NCBI RefSeq assembly: GCF_001806875.1
Contig: NZ_KV786279.1
Span: 1 to 36,461 of the forward strand
From: Corynebacterium sp. HMSC29G08
GTDB taxonomy: Bacteria > Actinomycetota > Actinomycetes > Mycobacteriales > Mycobacteriaceae
DNA: 36,461 nucleotides
Direction: 5' to 3'
Position numbers and translations under genes: made by a program. The notes beneath the pieces were generated by a model. The model searched no databases. It was given only the letters and a program-made list of their open reading frames with translations, and was not told the origin of the DNA. Each line of letters opens with the position of its first letter. Position 1 is the stretch's first letter. Positions 1 to 10,876 of this stretch are shown here, piece by piece.

Positions 1-153
1 AGGTTGAGTGTGATCCGTATTTTTTCCGTCCGGAAGCAACATAAATCGGAGGCGAGGTGGCCTCCTTCAGGCCCTGCGGGGTCCGTTGCCCGCAGAAATA
101 TTGACACCTCACACAGCGTCGTTCGATGTGTCGGTTCGGTGTGTCGCCAGATC

Positions 154-175
154 CAGCCCCGCAAGAAAGGGGCTG
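154..175 (+). terminator. GC-rich hairpin before the DUF3068 gene
   Basis: A 7-bp perfect stem (CAGCCCC at 154-160, GGGGCTG at 169-175) with an 8-nt loop. No T-run follows, so it is a weak terminator candidate for a gene left of the window, or a structure just upstream of the next promoter. A second 7-bp stem, CTGCGGG 74-80 with CCCGCAG 89-95, lies further upstream. Confidence 0.35.
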
Positions 176-178
176 CGG

Positions 179-184
179 TAAAGT
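179..184 (+). promoter_or_regulatory. -10-like hexamer, possible leaderless start
   Basis: TAAAGT lies 8 nt before the ATG at 193, and there is no ribosome binding site between them, which fits a leaderless transcript. No convincing -35 is seen 17 bp upstream. An alternative is TTGACA at 101-106, but it lacks a good -10 partner. Confidence 0.35.
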
Positions 185-192
185 AGCGCACC

Positions 193-1155
193 ATGCATAA
201 GTCCCCGGTTTTGCCAGCGCTGATGGTGGTGTTGGGTGTTGCGCTGCTGGTTGCGGGACTGGTGGCGCCAAAGTTCCTGGTGTGGGATGCCCGTCTGCCG
301 CTTACTCTCAGTTCCGCGACGTGGACGTTGACTGATCCAAACGGCACGCGCGATGCTAAGCCTGCGCCGGTGACGCGCCAGCTGTACATGGAGATTCGTG
401 AGCCCTCAGATGAGAACACGATGTCGGTGCGCGTGGGGGACACGTTGCGCGCGGGGGACGCGCCAAGTGACTTTGAGAATTTGGTGACCGCATCCACGTG
501 GTCGTTCCAGATGGACCGGCTAACAGGGGAGGTCCTTGAGCCTGCCGACGTGCAGCTGGTGATGGCCATGCCGGAGGTACCTGTGCCGATTGAGGGGGCG
601 TGGCTGAAGTTCCCGGCAAACGTGGAGCAGCGTGACTATGAAGTCTTTGACCCCACGCTTCGTGGGACTGCCCCCGCCCAGTTCGTGGGCGAGGAAGAGA
701 TGGAAGGCCGCACTGTTTACACCTTCCGCCAGGTTGTTGCGCCGACAAATCTGGCGCAGCGTTTCGCTGATGATCGCAACCTGGGCTTCACCGAAGATCA
801 GCGCACCTATCTGTTCCACGCCGCGGAGCGTGAACTCCTGGTGGATCAGGCATCTGGCCTGGTGGTGGGCCTGCGTGAAGCGGTGGATGATTACTACGCG
901 GATGCTGAGGGGAACGGGCTGGAGAACGTCGTAACCTATGGCGCGCAAACAGACCCGGAGCAGGCCAGTGAACTGCTCAAGGAGCTGGCTCGTCTGTCCG
1001 CGCCAACGTGGGGTACGCTTGCTTCCCGCATCGCCATTGGTGCTGGTGGCATCTTGACGCTGGCGGGGCTCGCGTGGATACTCGCGCAGCGCCGTTTGGA
1101 TGGTAGGGTGTCCGCGGGTGGGGCATCTCTTTACAAGAGCAGAGATGTGGTATAA
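193..1155 (+). CDS. DUF3068 family membrane-anchored protein (PorA-family annotation)
   Basis: A 320-residue protein with an N-terminal hydrophobic segment (about residues 8-30), a large polar domain of about 245 residues, and a C-terminal transmembrane segment (about 282-304) followed by a short basic tail. This two-anchor layout and sequence resemble the actinobacterial DUF3068 family, often labelled 'porin PorA family' in corynebacteria. The biochemical role is not established, and I see no catalytic motif. The extracytoplasmic domain is probably outside the cell membrane. The gene sits directly upstream of rpoB in the same direction; its stop codon lies inside a likely rpoB promoter -10 element, so it is probably a separate unit that may read through into rpoB. 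The ATG at 193 has no ribosome binding site but a -10-like hexamer 8 nt before it. Confidence 0.75.
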   Translation: MHKSPVLPALMVVLGVALLVAGLVAPKFLVWDARLPLTLSSATWTLTDPNGTRDAKPAPVTRQLYMEIREPSDENTMSVRVGDTLRAGDAPSDFENLVTASTWSFQMDRLTGEVLEPADVQLVMAMPEVPVPIEGAWLKFPANVEQRDYEVFDPTLRGTAPAQFVGEEEMEGRTVYTFRQVVAPTNLAQRFADDRNLGFTEDQRTYLFHAAERELLVDQASGLVVGLREAVDDYYADAEGNGLENVVTYGAQTDPEQASELLKELARLSAPTWGTLASRIAIGAGGILTLAGLAWILAQRRLDGRVSAGGASLYKSRDVV

Positions 1156-1156
1156 G
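1130..1156 (+). promoter_or_regulatory. Candidate rpoB promoter (extended -10)
   Basis: TG-G-TATAAG (1148-1156) is a good extended -10. A possible -35, TTTACA at 1130-1135, is spaced only 15 bp away, so the extended -10 would do most of the work. The TAA stop of the upstream gene (1153-1155) is part of the hexamer. The predicted transcript would carry a leader of about 200 nt before rpoB. Confidence 0.45.
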
Positions 1157-1353
1157 CTCATTCGTTGCGCTGGAAGCCGTCTCCAGTGTGCGCGCAAACC
1201 TTGCAGATGCGGTAGATGAAGGCCGATTTGACAAGGTGATTTTGTTGTCTCTGGGGGCGGAACTTCCGAAGCAGACCGAATGCTAACTTAACCAGCGGAA
1301 ATGCCGCAGATCTGTATGCCAGAGCAGATTTTTGCGGCCTCCGCTAAGGTGCT

Positions 1354-1369
1354 GGAAGGACCCAACTTG
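1354..1369 (+). promoter_or_regulatory. rpoB: rpoB ribosome binding site and TTG start
   Basis: GGAAGGA at 1354-1360 is followed after 6 nt by TTG at 1367. This is the best Shine-Dalgarno spacing in the region and matches the known Mycobacterium tuberculosis situation, in which RpoB is read from a TTG at the same place. Alternative in-frame starts are GTG 1349 and ATG 1301; neither has a comparable ribosome binding site. Confidence 0.65.
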
Positions 1370-4300
1370 GCAGTCTCAGACCAGACCATGTCAATGGCTG
1401 AAATCCCCGGGGCGCCCGAGCGTTACTCGTTCGCCAAAATCAATGAGCCCATTACCGTCCCGGGCCTGCTCGATGTGCAGCTTGAATCTTTTGCGTGGCT
1501 CGTGGGCACGTCCGAGTGGCGTGAGCGCGAGCAGCAGCTGCGCGGCGAAACCGCTCGTGTCACGAGTGGCTTGGAGGATATCCTCGAGGAGATCTCTCCG
1601 ATCCAGGATTACTCGGGCAATATGAGCCTGAGCTTGTCCGAGCCGCGCTTCGAAGATGTGAAGTACACCATCGAGGAAGCTAAAGACAAGGACATCAACT
1701 ACTCCGCGCCGCTGTACGTCACGGCGGAGTTTATTAACAATGACACGCAGGAGATTAAGTCCCAGACCGTGTTTATCGGCGATTTCCCGCTGATGACGGA
1801 GAAGGGCACCTTCATTGTCAACGGCACGGAGCGTGTGGTTGTTTCCCAGCTCGTACGTTCTCCGGGCGTGTACTTCGACGAGACGATTGATAAGTCCACG
1901 GAGCGCCCACTGCACTCTGTGAAGGTGATTCCGTCGCGCGGTGCGTGGCTGGAGTTTGACGTGGACAAGCGCGACACGGTTGGTGTGCGTATTGACCGTA
2001 AGCGTCGTCAACCGGTGACCGTCCTGTTGAAGGCGCTTGGCTGGACCGCCGAGCAGATCACGGAGCGCTTCGGCTTCTCCGAGATCATGATGGCCACCCT
2101 TGAGTCTGACGGTGTGGCTAACACCGATGAGGCGCTGCTGGAGATCTACCGCAAGCAGCGCCCGGGCGAGCAGCCGACGCGTGACCTTGCGCAGTCCCTG
2201 CTGGAGAACTCCTTCTTCAAGGCAAAGCGTTATGACCTTGCTCGCGTGGGCCGCTACAAGATCAACCGCAAGCTGGGCCTCGGCGGCGATCATGACGGTT
2301 TGATGACGCTGACCGAAGAGGACATTGCAACCACCCTTGAGTACTTGGTGCGCCTGCACGCAGGTGAGTCCGAGATGACCTCGCCGTCCGGTGAGATCAT
2401 CCCGATCAGCACTGATGACATTGACCACTTTGGTAACCGTCGTCTGCGCACGGTGGGCGAGCTGATCCAGAACCAGGTTCGCGTGGGCCTGTCCCGTATG
2501 GAGCGTGTTGTGCGTGAGCGCATGACCACGCAGGATGCGGAGTCCATCACCCCGACGTCTCTGATCAACGTGCGCCCGGTTTCGGCTGCTATCCGTGAGT
2601 TCTTCGGTACCTCGCAGCTGTCTCAGTTCATGGACCAGAACAACTCCCTGTCTGGCCTGACGCACAAGCGTCGTCTCTCCGCGCTCGGCCCGGGTGGTCT
2701 GAGCCGTGAGCGTGCCGGCATTGAGGTGCGTGACGTGCACCCGTCCCACTACGGCCGTATGTGCCCGATTGAGACGCCGGAAGGCCCGAACATTGGTCTG
2801 ATCGGTGCACTGTCTTCGTACGCTCGCGTTAACGCATTCGGCTTCATTGAGACGCCGTACCAGAAGGTCAATGACGGCAAGCTGACCGACCAGGTTGACT
2901 ACCTCACCGCTGATGAGGAGGACCGCTACGCCATTGCGCAGGCGGCTACTCCGATGGATAAGGACGGCAACCTGACCGGTGAGCGTATTGAGGTCCGCTT
3001 GAAGGACGGCGACATCGGCGTTGTCGGCCCGATGGGCGTTGACTACCTGGATATCTCCCCGCGTCAGATGGTTTCCGTTGCTACGGCAATGATTCCGTTC
3101 CTGGAGCACGACGATGCTAACCGTGCCCTGATGGGTGCGAACATGCAGAAGCAGGCTGTGCCGCTGCTGCGCGCGGAGGCTGCTTACGTGGCAACCGGTA
3201 TGGAGCAGCGCGCTGCATACGATGCTGGCGACACTGTGATCTCCGCGAAGGCTGGTGTGGTTGAGACCGTGACCGGTGACTACATCACCATCATGGACGA
3301 CGAGGGTGGCCGCGACACCTACATGCTGCGTACCTTCGAGCGCACCAACCAGGGCACCTGCTACAACCAGACTCCGATTGTGAGCCAGGGGGATCGCGTT
3401 GAGGCTGGCCAGGTCATTGCTGATGGCCCAGGCACCAAGGACGGCGAGATGGCACTTGGCCGTAACCTCTTGGTTGCGTTCATGCCGTGGGAAGGCCACA
3501 ACTACGAGGACGCCATCATCCTCAACCAGCGCGTGGTTGAGGAGGACATCCTGACCTCGGTGCACATAGAGGAGCACGAGATTGATGCTCGTGACACCAA
3601 GCTGGGTGCTGAGGAAATCACCCGCGAGATCCCGAACGTGTCCGAGGACGTGCTGAAGGACCTGGATGAGCGTGGCATCATCCGCATTGGTGCGGATGTG
3701 CGTGACGGCGACATCCTGGTGGGTAAGGTCACCCCGAAGGGTGAGACCGAGCTGACCCCGGAGGAGCGCCTGCTGCGCGCCATCTTCGGTGAGAAGGCTC
3801 GCGAGGTGCGCGATACCTCTTTGAAGGTGCCGCACGGTGAGCAGGGCAAGGTCATCGCTGTTCGTCGCTTCGCTCGTGAGGACGATGATGATCTGGCTCC
3901 GGGCGTCAACGAGATGATCCGCGTCTATGTTGCACAGAAGCGCAAGATCCAGGACGGCGACAAGATGGCTGGTCGCCACGGCAACAAGGGTGTTGTTGGC
4001 AAGATCCTGCCGCAGGAGGACATGCCGTTCATGGCGGACGGTACCCCGGTGGACATCATCCTGAACACCCATGGTGTTCCGCGTCGTATGAACATTGGTC
4101 AGGTCCTCGAGGTGCACTTGGGCTGGCTGGCTAAGGCCGGTTGGACGGTGAACCCGGATGACCCGAAGAACGCGAAGCTGCTGGAGACGCTGCCGGAGCA
4201 CCTCTATGACGTGCCTGCAGAGTCGCTGACTGCAACCCCGGTGTTTGACGGTGCGACTAACGATGAGATCGCAGGCCTGCTTGCTAACTCCAAGCCGAAC

Positions 4301-4846
4301 CGTGACGGTGACGTCATGGTGGATGAGAACGGCAAGACCATCCTGTTTGACGGCCGTTCCGGTGAACCGTACAAGTACCCGATTTCGGTTGGCTACATGT
4401 ACATGCTGAAGCTGCACCACCTGGTGGACGAGAAGATTCACGCTCGTTCCACCGGCCCGTACTCCATGATTACGCAGCAGCCGCTGGGCGGTAAGGCCCA
4501 GTTCGGTGGCCAGCGTTTCGGTGAGATGGAGGTGTGGGCAATGCAGGCATACGGCGCTGCCTACACCCTGCAGGAACTCCTGACCATCAAGTCGGATGAC
4601 GTTGTTGGCCGCGTGAAGGTCTACGAGGCGATTGTGAAGGGCGACAACATTCCGGATCCGGGTATTCCGGAGTCTTTCAAGGTGTTGCTGAAGGAGCTGC
4701 AGTCGCTGTGCCTGAACGTGGAGGTGCTTTCCACCGACGGCACGCCGATGGAGCTTGACGGCGACGATGATGAGTTTGATCAGGCTGGATCCTCGCTGGG
4801 TATCAACCTTTCCCGCGATGAGGGTGCGGCAGCTGATACGGCGTAA
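1367..4846 (+). CDS. rpoB: DNA-directed RNA polymerase subunit beta
   Basis: The beta subunit of RNA polymerase forms, with beta', the catalytic cleft and the rifampicin pocket. From the TTG at 1367 the protein has 1159 residues, normal for actinobacteria. The rifampicin-resistance region lies near nt 2601-2710 and carries the sensitive residues: D423 in FMDQNN, H433 in THKRR and S438 in [10 protein letters not shown]. The conserved [11 protein letters not shown] segment (nt about 3970) and the C-terminal [18 protein letters not shown] block are present, followed by a short acidic tail typical of corynebacteria. rpoC follows after 96 nt with no terminator between them, so the two are co-transcribed. 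No frameshift or missing motif is seen. The only doubt is the N-terminus: longer forms from GTG 1349 or ATG 1301 would add 6 or 22 residues. Confidence 0.97.
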   Translation: MAVSDQTMSMAEIPGAPERYSFAKINEPITVPGLLDVQLESFAWLVGTSEWREREQQLRGETARVTSGLEDILEEISPIQDYSGNMSLSLSEPRFEDVKYTIEEAKDKDINYSAPLYVTAEFINNDTQEIKSQTVFIGDFPLMTEKGTFIVNGTERVVVSQLVRSPGVYFDETIDKSTERPLHSVKVIPSRGAWLEFDVDKRDTVGVRIDRKRRQPVTVLLKALGWTAEQITERFGFSEIMMATLESDGVANTDEALLEIYRKQRPGEQPTRDLAQSLLENSFFKAKRYDLARVGRYKINRKLGLGGDHDGLMTLTEEDIATTLEYLVRLHAGESEMTSPSGEIIPISTDDIDHFGNRRLRTVGELIQNQVRVGLSRMERVVRERMTTQDAESITPTSLINVRPVSAAIREFFGTSQLSQFMDQNNSLSGLTHKRRLSALGPGGLSRERAGIEVRDVHPSHYGRMCPIETPEGPNIGLIGALSSYARVNAFGFIETPYQKVNDGKLTDQVDYLTADEEDRYAIAQAATPMDKDGNLTGERIEVRLKDGDIGVVGPMGVDYLDISPRQMVSVATAMIPFLEHDDANRALMGANMQKQAVPLLRAEAAYVATGMEQRAAYDAGDTVISAKAGVVETVTGDYITIMDDEGGRDTYMLRTFERTNQGTCYNQTPIVSQGDRVEAGQVIADGPGTKDGEMALGRNLLVAFMPWEGHNYEDAIILNQRVVEEDILTSVHIEEHEIDARDTKLGAEEITREIPNVSEDVLKDLDERGIIRIGADVRDGDILVGKVTPKGETELTPEERLLRAIFGEKAREVRDTSLKVPHGEQGKVIAVRRFAREDDDDLAPGVNEMIRVYVAQKRKIQDGDKMAGRHGNKGVVGKILPQEDMPFMADGTPVDIILNTHGVPRRMNIGQVLEVHLGWLAKAGWTVNPDDPKNAKLLETLPEHLYDVPAESLTATPVFDGATNDEIAGLLANSKPNRDGDVMVDENGKTILFDGRSGEPYKYPISVGYMYMLKLHHLVDEKIHARSTGPYSMITQQPLGGKAQFGGQRFGEMEVWAMQAYGAAYTLQELLTIKSDDVVGRVKVYEAIVKGDNIPDPGIPESFKVLLKELQSLCLNVEVLSTDGTPMELDGDDDEFDQAGSSLGINLSRDEGAAADTA

Positions 4847-4942
4847 GGCTGGGGCGGGGCGTCGAGAAGCATTGTGCTTGTCGACGTCACCGCGAACACT
4901 ACGAACCTCAACCCCAAACAACTACTGAAAAGGAAGTTTTAC

Positions 4943-7900
4943 GTGTTTGACGTAAACCTCTTCGATGAGCTTCGCATCGGCCTGGCCACCGCCGACGACA
5001 TCCGTCGTTGGTCCCACGGCGAGGTAAAGAAGCCGGAGACCATTAACTACCGCACCTTGAAGCCGGAGAAGGACGGCCTGTTCTGTGAGCGCATCTTCGG
5101 CCCCACCCGTGACTGGGAGTGCGCCTGCGGCAAGTACAAGCGTGTCCGCTACAAGGGCATTATTTGTGAGCGCTGTGGCGTCGAGGTGACCAAGTCCAAG
5201 GTTCGCCGTGAGCGCATGGGCCACATCGAGCTGGCTGCACCGGTGACGCACATCTGGTACTTCAAGGGTGTGCCGTCCCGTCTGGGCTACCTGCTGGACC
5301 TGGCGCCGAAGGACCTTGAGCGCATTATTTACTTCGCTGCCAACATCATCACCAGCGTTGATGAAGAGGCACGCCACAATGATCTCTCCACCCTTGAGGC
5401 AGAGATGATCATGGAGAAGAAGGAAGTCGAGGACGACGCCAACTCTGAGATCGCCGAGCGCGCTCAGAAGCTGGAAGAAGACCTGGCTGAGCTCGAGGCT
5501 GCTGGCGCAACCGCCGCTGCACGCAAGAAGGTGCAGAACGCTGCTGACAAGGAGATGACCCACCTCCGTGAGGCGGGTGAGCGTGAGGTGGAGCGTCTGG
5601 ACGAGATCTGGACCACCTTCACCAAGCTTGCTCCGAAGCAGATGATTATTGATGAGAACCTGTATGAGGAACTCATCGACCGCTACGAGGACTACTTCAC
5701 CGGCGGCATGGGCGCGGAGGCTATCCAGACCCTGATCCGCAACTTTGACCTGGATGCTGAGGCTGAGGAGCTGCGCGGCATCATCGCTGAGGGCAAGGGT
5801 CAGAAGAAGGTCCGCGCACTGAAGCGTCTGAAGGTTGTCGCTGCGTTCCAGCGCTCCGGCAACGATCCGGCAGGCATGATCCTGGACGCGATCCCGGTGA
5901 TCCCTCCAGAGCTGCGCCCGATGGTGCAGCTGGACGGTGGCCGTTTCGCTACCTCCGACCTCAATGACCTGTACCGTCGCGTGATCAACCGCAACAACCG
6001 CCTCAAGCGCATGATTGACCTCGGCGCACCCGAGATCATCGTGAACAATGAGAAGCGCATGCTGCAGGAGTCCGTGGACGCACTGTTTGACAACGGTCGC
6101 CGCGGCCGCCCGGTCACCGGCCCGGGTAACCGTCCGCTGAAGTCCCTGTCTGACCTGCTGAAAGGTAAGCAGGGCCGCTTCCGCCAGAACCTGCTGGGTA
6201 AGCGTGTGGACTACTCCGGCCGTTCCGTGATTATTGTTGGTCCGCAGCTGAAGCTGCATGAGTGCGGTCTGCCGAAGCTGATGGCACTTGAGCTGTTCAA
6301 GCCGTTTGTGATGAAGCGCCTGGTGGACAATGACTACGCGCAGAACATCAAGAGCGCGAAGCGCATGGTGGAGCGTCAGCGTCCTGAGGTGTGGGACGTG
6401 CTGGAAGAGGCCATTGCAGAGCACCCGGTGCTGTTGAACCGCGCACCGACGCTGCACCGCCTTGGTATCCAGGCGTTTGAGCCGAAGCTGGTTGAGGGTA
6501 AGGCAATTCAGCTGCACCCGCTGGCTTGTGAGGCGTTCAACGCCGACTTCGACGGTGACCAGATGGCTGTTCACCTGCCGCTTTCCGCTGAGGCACAGGC
6601 TGAGGCCCGCATCCTGATGCTGTCCTCCAACAACATCCTGTCCCCGGCGTCCGGCAAGCCGCTGGCTATGCCGCGTCTGGACATGGTGACCGGCCTGTAC
6701 TTCCTGACCATGCTGAAGGGCGAAAACGAGATCGGCGGCGAGGGCGCATACGCTCCTGCTGATGAGAACAGCCCGGCACGTGGCGTGTACTCCTCCTACC
6801 GTGAAGCCATCATGGCTTACGACCTGGGTGTACTTGGCCTGCAGGCACCGATCCAGGTGCGCATTGATCACCTGCGTCCGACGCCGGAGATCGAGGCCGA
6901 GCAGTTCCCGGACGGCTGGGAGAAGGGCCAGGCTTGGACCACCCAGACCACCCTGGGCCGCATCATGTTCAACGAGCTGATGCCGTTCAACTTCCCGTAC
7001 CAGGAAGGCGCCATGGTGCGCAAGGGCGGCGGCTCCGGCAAGGTGCTGCTGGGTGACATCATCCAGTCCATGGTGGAGAAGTACCCCATGATCACCGTTG
7101 CTCAGGTGCTGGACAAGATGAAGGACGCTGGCTTCTACTGGGCTACCCGCTCCGGCATCACCATCTCCATGTCTGACGTGCTGGTGCTCCCGAACAAGAA
7201 CGAAGTCTTGGAGGAGTACGAGCGCGAGGCAGAAGAGATTGAGCGCAAGTTCTGGGAGAAGGGTGCTCTGACCGAGGAGAACCGCTACGACCGCCTGGTC
7301 GAGCTGTGGCAGGACGCTACCAACAAGGTGGGTCAGGCCGTGGAGGATCTCTACCCGGATGACAACCCGATTCCGATGATTGTGAAGTCCGGTGCTGCCG
7401 GTAACATGCGCCAGATCTGGACCCTGGCCGGCATGAAGGGCATGGTTGTGAACTCGCGTGGTGAGTACATCACGCGTCCGATCAAGACCTCCTTCCGCGA
7501 AGGCCTGACCGTGATGGAGTACTTCAACAACTCCCACGGTTCCCGTAAGGGCCTGGCCGATACGGCTCTGCGTACTGCAGACTCCGGCTACCTCACCCGT
7601 CGTCTGGTTGACGTGGCGCAGGACGTCATCGTCCGCGAGGATGACTGTGGCACCCACCAGGGCGTCAAGGTACCTGTTGCCGTTGTCCTCGCAGGCTCGG
7701 ACAACGAGAAGAAGTACGCCCGTCATGACCTGGTCGAGACCTCTGTCTCTGGCCGCGTCCTGGCAGCTGACGCGAAGGACGCCGAGGGCAACGTTGTGCT
7801 TGAGGCTGGCGCTGAGCTTTCTGAGGAGCGTATCGACGCACTCGTGGCCGCCGGCATCGTGGACGTCAAGGTCCGCTCCGTATTGACCTGCCAGACCCCG

Positions 7901-8956
7901 ACCGGTGTCTGCGCGAAGTGCTACGGCAAGTCCATGGCTACTGGCCAGCTGGTGGATATCGGCGAGGCCGTCGGCATCGTCGCTGCACAGTCTATTGGTG
8001 AGCCGGGTACCCAGCTGACAATGCGTACCTTCCACCAGGGTGGTGTCGGTGGCGACATTACCGGTGGTCTGCCGCGTGTTCAGGAGCTGTTCGAGGCACG
8101 TGTGCCGAAGAACCGCGCACCGATCGCATCCGTGGCAGGCACCATCACCCTTGAGGACGAGGGCAACTTCTGGACCCTGACCATCCACCCGGATGACGGC
8201 TCGGATGTTGTGGTCTACGAGAAGCTGTCGAAGCGCCAAGGCCTGGCCCAGGTGCGCCGCCCGATGGAGTCCAACCCGGACGCCTACATCGAGCGCTCCC
8301 TGCGCGAAGGCGACCGCGTAGAGGTGGGCGAGCGCCTGCTTCGCGGCGCCGCTGACCCGCACGACGTGCTTGAAGTCCTCGGCCGCCGTGGTGTGGAAAA
8401 GCACCTGATCGATGAGGTCCAGGCCGTGTACCGCACCCAGGGTGTGTCCATTCACGACAAGCACATCGAGATCATCATCCGCCAGATGCTGCGCCGCGGA
8501 ACCGTCATCGACTCGGGTACCACCGAGTTCCTGCCGGGCACCCTGGTGGATCTGGCGGAAGCCCGCCAGGTCAACGCCGCTGCAGTTGCAGACGGCGGCC
8601 AGCCGGCGGAGATGCGCTCCGAGATCATGGGTATCACCAAGGCCTCCCTGGCTACGGAGTCCTGGCTGTCCGCAGCCTCCTTCCAGGAGACCACCCGCGT
8701 GCTTACGGACGCCGCGATCAACAAGCGCTCCGACAAGCTGATCGGCCTGAAGGAGAACGTGATCATCGGCAAGCTGATCCCGGCTGGTACGGGCATTTCC
8801 CGCTACCGCAACATCCAGGTCAAGCCGACCGAGGCGGCTCGCTCCGCGGCCTACTCGATCCCGAGCTTCGGCGACTCCATCTACGGCGATGAGGGCTACG
8901 GCGAGTTCACCGGCGCCTCCGTCCCGCTGGATGAGTACGGCTTCGATCAGATCTAG
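4943..8956 (+). CDS. rpoC: DNA-directed RNA polymerase subunit beta'
   Basis: The beta' subunit carries the active-site Mg. The start is GTG 4943, preceded by AAGGAAG ending at 4936 (6-nt spacing), giving 1337 residues; the open frame reaches back to 4874, but the family N-terminus [12 protein letters not shown] supports 4943. Visible features are the N-terminal zinc site (C60, C62, C75, C78), an actinobacterial coiled insertion rich in Glu/Ala/Lys around residues 170-240, the catalytic [12 protein letters not shown] motif (D535, D537, D539), the second zinc site (C902, C983, C990, C993) and the trigger-loop segment [11 protein letters not shown]. It lies 96 nt after rpoB and is followed by a strong terminator. 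Confidence 0.97.
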   Translation: MFDVNLFDELRIGLATADDIRRWSHGEVKKPETINYRTLKPEKDGLFCERIFGPTRDWECACGKYKRVRYKGIICERCGVEVTKSKVRRERMGHIELAAPVTHIWYFKGVPSRLGYLLDLAPKDLERIIYFAANIITSVDEEARHNDLSTLEAEMIMEKKEVEDDANSEIAERAQKLEEDLAELEAAGATAAARKKVQNAADKEMTHLREAGEREVERLDEIWTTFTKLAPKQMIIDENLYEELIDRYEDYFTGGMGAEAIQTLIRNFDLDAEAEELRGIIAEGKGQKKVRALKRLKVVAAFQRSGNDPAGMILDAIPVIPPELRPMVQLDGGRFATSDLNDLYRRVINRNNRLKRMIDLGAPEIIVNNEKRMLQESVDALFDNGRRGRPVTGPGNRPLKSLSDLLKGKQGRFRQNLLGKRVDYSGRSVIIVGPQLKLHECGLPKLMALELFKPFVMKRLVDNDYAQNIKSAKRMVERQRPEVWDVLEEAIAEHPVLLNRAPTLHRLGIQAFEPKLVEGKAIQLHPLACEAFNADFDGDQMAVHLPLSAEAQAEARILMLSSNNILSPASGKPLAMPRLDMVTGLYFLTMLKGENEIGGEGAYAPADENSPARGVYSSYREAIMAYDLGVLGLQAPIQVRIDHLRPTPEIEAEQFPDGWEKGQAWTTQTTLGRIMFNELMPFNFPYQEGAMVRKGGGSGKVLLGDIIQSMVEKYPMITVAQVLDKMKDAGFYWATRSGITISMSDVLVLPNKNEVLEEYEREAEEIERKFWEKGALTEENRYDRLVELWQDATNKVGQAVEDLYPDDNPIPMIVKSGAAGNMRQIWTLAGMKGMVVNSRGEYITRPIKTSFREGLTVMEYFNNSHGSRKGLADTALRTADSGYLTRRLVDVAQDVIVREDDCGTHQGVKVPVAVVLAGSDNEKKYARHDLVETSVSGRVLAADAKDAEGNVVLEAGAELSEERIDALVAAGIVDVKVRSVLTCQTPTGVCAKCYGKSMATGQLVDIGEAVGIVAAQSIGEPGTQLTMRTFHQGGVGGDITGGLPRVQELFEARVPKNRAPIASVAGTITLEDEGNFWTLTIHPDDGSDVVVYEKLSKRQGLAQVRRPMESNPDAYIERSLREGDRVEVGERLLRGAADPHDVLEVLGRRGVEKHLIDEVQAVYRTQGVSIHDKHIEIIIRQMLRRGTVIDSGTTEFLPGTLVDLAEARQVNAAAVADGGQPAEMRSEIMGITKASLATESWLSAASFQETTRVLTDAAINKRSDKLIGLKENVIIGKLIPAGTGISRYRNIQVKPTEAARSAAYSIPSFGDSIYGDEGYGEFTGASVPLDEYGFDQI

Positions 8957-8989
8957 TTCTCTGGCATGTAGCTAGGTCTGCTTCCCAAA

Positions 8990-9037
8990 AGCCCGGCTGT
9001 CTTCCTGTTCGAGGAGGGCGCCGGGCTTTCGGTTTTT
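8990..9037 (+). terminator. rpoBC intrinsic terminator
   Basis: AGCCCGGC (8990-8997) pairs with GCCGGGCT (9020-9027), the loop can pair further (CCT with AGG), and the sequence GGTTTTTT follows at 9031-9038. It lies 33 nt after the rpoC stop. A second smaller inverted repeat, GGCCAG 9048-9053 with CTGGCC 9066-9071, follows without a T-run. Confidence 0.85.
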
Positions 9038-9123
9038 TCCGCGCGACGGCCAGGGCCCGACCTAGCTGGCCTGGGAACCCAGAAAGGCTGCGCCGCACGC
9101 TGAGGCGTGGTTGAATTCTTGGT

Positions 9124-9732
9124 GTGCACGGATTTGTCAGGTCAGTAGCTGGCGACATTTTCACGCGCGCCAACATGACCATTCTGGCGCTAGTGGTGTT
9201 CGTTGGCTTCCTTGGGTTACGCAGCGGCTTTGAGAAGGCCGACCCCGAGGGGTTCATCCATGCCAGCGCGCCGGTGGGGGTCAACGCGTTGGCGCAGCCT
9301 GTGGAGGTGGAGGTCGCGCCGTTTGATTTCCAGATCCGCAAAACCTACGTGGTAGATCGCTCAAGGGTGGTGGAGATGCGGTTGACCAATACGTCGAAAC
9401 GCCCGGTGACCCGCCTGCTAGCGGCGTTTGACCTTGAGGTTTCCGGCCTGCCGGAGGATCAGCAGCCTAGATTCACCCCCTCGGTGGCGCGCCTTTCGCC
9501 GGTGGGGGAGCCGCTGGAACTGCCCGTCTACGACGTGATCAACCCCAACCCGGGGGTGCCCTTGAACATTGCGGTGGTGTTCACCCCAGTCGATGATGAG
9601 CCACAGGAGCAGCAGCGTATCGACGCCGCAGATAACCTTGTCATCTGGACCCTCGAATACAAGCGCTCCTTCTTGGACAACCAGATGATGTGGCTGCCCA
9701 CGCAGCGCATGGCGGAGGTGAGTCTGCGGTGA
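9124..9732 (+). CDS. Unrecognised single-anchor membrane protein, cassette gene 1
   Basis: A 202-residue protein that I do not recognise. A short cytoplasmic N-terminus is followed by one hydrophobic segment (about residues 18-34, ILALVVFVGFLGL) and a polar domain rich in valine and proline that looks like a beta-sandwich (alternating hydrophobic strands, phrases such as MRLTNTSKRPVTRL). No cysteines or catalytic motifs stand out. The topology suggests a domain outside the membrane. The start is taken as GTG 9124, but ATG 9175, just before the anchor, is a possible alternative. The stop overlaps the start of the next gene, so three genes form a coupled cassette. Homologous hypothetical genes are known between rpoC and rpsL in corynebacteria (general recollection). 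Confidence 0.7.
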   Translation: MHGFVRSVAGDIFTRANMTILALVVFVGFLGLRSGFEKADPEGFIHASAPVGVNALAQPVEVEVAPFDFQIRKTYVVDRSRVVEMRLTNTSKRPVTRLLAAFDLEVSGLPEDQQPRFTPSVARLSPVGEPLELPVYDVINPNPGVPLNIAVVFTPVDDEPQEQQRIDAADNLVIWTLEYKRSFLDNQMMWLPTQRMAEVSLR

Positions 9733-10241
9733 TGGATGGATTTGCGCGCCAAGTATGGACCGTCGCCGTAGTCCTGGCTCTGCTTACCCTTGGGGTATTC
9801 ATCCGCGGGCAGCTGCCGAACCCGCTGGACCGGGTCTTTGCGCCCTTTGATTACACAAGCAGCGCCCCTGAGATTGGCACAGTGGAGGACACCCGGACGT
9901 ATGTCACGCCGGTGTTTAACGGGATGAGCACGAACGCTTCTTGGATGGTGGTGGATTTCAGGGTGACCCCGGAGGCGTCGATAGGCTTTGTGCGAGGCAG
10001 CATCACGGCTTCCGACGGCACGGAATTCACCCAGTCCAACAGCTGGAGCAACAGCTGCCCCGTGTTGTACCCGGGCAGGACTGTGGACTGCACGTTCGTC
10101 TTTGAGATGCCGGAAAACAAGATTGACGACGCCACGCTGAAGGTGTTGGCGTCGTGGGATCATATGGCGCCACGGGTCGTCGTCAAGCTAGAAAAGCCCC
10201 TGTTCGAGGGGGAGATTGTCCGTGAGGAGGTGACGGTGTGA
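9729..10241 (+). CDS. Unrecognised single-anchor membrane protein, cassette gene 2
   Basis: A 170-residue protein of unknown function. Start GTG 9729 overlaps the preceding TGA; GGAGG at 9714-9718 gives 10-nt spacing. ATG 9732 is the next in-frame codon and almost as good. One N-terminal hydrophobic segment (about residues 8-26) is followed by an exported domain with two cysteines (in SCPVLYPGRTVDCTF) that could form a disulfide outside the cell. The residues around FDYTSSAPEIGTVEDTRTY and the later strand pattern again suggest an immunoglobulin-like fold. It is translationally coupled on both sides: its last bases overlap the next gene's start. Confidence 0.72.
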   Translation: MMDGFARQVWTVAVVLALLTLGVFIRGQLPNPLDRVFAPFDYTSSAPEIGTVEDTRTYVTPVFNGMSTNASWMVVDFRVTPEASIGFVRGSITASDGTEFTQSNSWSNSCPVLYPGRTVDCTFVFEMPENKIDDATLKVLASWDHMAPRVVVKLEKPLFEGEIVREEVTV

Positions 10242-10876
10242 GGAAAGCCTGGTGGGTGGCGGCGTCGGCGGCTGTGGCGCTGATGGTTGGTGCTTCGATG
10301 CAGCCGTACTTCAGCATCGTGCGGCCATGGACGTGGAGCAACGAGGAACTCGTGCCGGCTGGCGGCGAGGGGAGCTTTGCGTTTCCGATCGCGGATGTTG
10401 AAGGCGCGACGTATCAGGCGCAGGTCAGCGTGCTGGAGTTCCAGGAACTCAACCCGAAGCAGCAGGATGTGTTGGAGGTGCACGCGCCGGAGGGCTTCAG
10501 TCCGTGGCTGGTGCTAACGCAGTGGTCAGCGCCGCAGGACTCCGTGCTGCAAGGCTGCCGGATGTGGGCGACAGGTTCGGATGGTCGCGAGTACCAGCTG
10601 GTAGATGGAGCATTTGTGGAGCCGGTGATGCAGCGGGACTTAAGTACCGCAGACGGCTGCACCCTGCCGGGTCAAGGCGGCCCGCTGGTTGGAGACGGGC
10701 AGATTGTTGAGGGCTTCGGCGAGCCCCGACCCGGCACCTGGCGCAAACTCACCCCCATAGCCATGCCTGAGGGGGTGCAGCCGCTCACGCTGCACGTTGG
10801 TTGGGAGGAACCGCACTACGTGACGTTGGTGCTGCCAGAGCCCGAACCCTTCGGGGAGTTTGCCGACGGCGAGTAG
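10238..10876 (+). CDS. Unrecognised exported or anchored protein, cassette gene 3
   Basis: A 212-residue protein of unknown function. Start GTG 10238 overlaps the preceding stop as GTGA and has GAGGAGG at 10224-10230, 7 nt upstream. The N-terminus (basic residues, then about residues 5-22 hydrophobic) is a signal anchor or uncleaved signal peptide. Two cysteines (in LQGCRMW and DGCTLPG) sit in the exported domain, as in cassette gene 2. Its 3' end overlaps the convergent minus-strand gene by 61 bp, so the last 20 codons are double-coding. The three cassette proteins have the same anchor-plus-exported-domain layout and may form one complex; this is inference. Confidence 0.72.
   Translation: MRKAWWVAASAAVALMVGASMQPYFSIVRPWTWSNEELVPAGGEGSFAFPIADVEGATYQAQVSVLEFQELNPKQQDVLEVHAPEGFSPWLVLTQWSAPQDSVLQGCRMWATGSDGREYQLVDGAFVEPVMQRDLSTADGCTLPGQGGPLVGDGQIVEGFGEPRPGTWRKLTPIAMPEGVQPLTLHVGWEEPHYVTLVLPEPEPFGEFADGE

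Noticed and set aside
4..186. A 60-codon open frame at the left edge
   Set aside because: Low-complexity basic translation, no ribosome binding site, and it spans hairpins and a promoter-like region.
1391..8464. Two very long minus-strand open frames (1391-4921 and 4922-8464, about 1180 codons each) opposite rpoB and rpoC
   Set aside because: The translations have no recognisable domain and a composition typical of antisense reading of highly biased, GC-rich codons; rpoB and rpoC explain the DNA fully.
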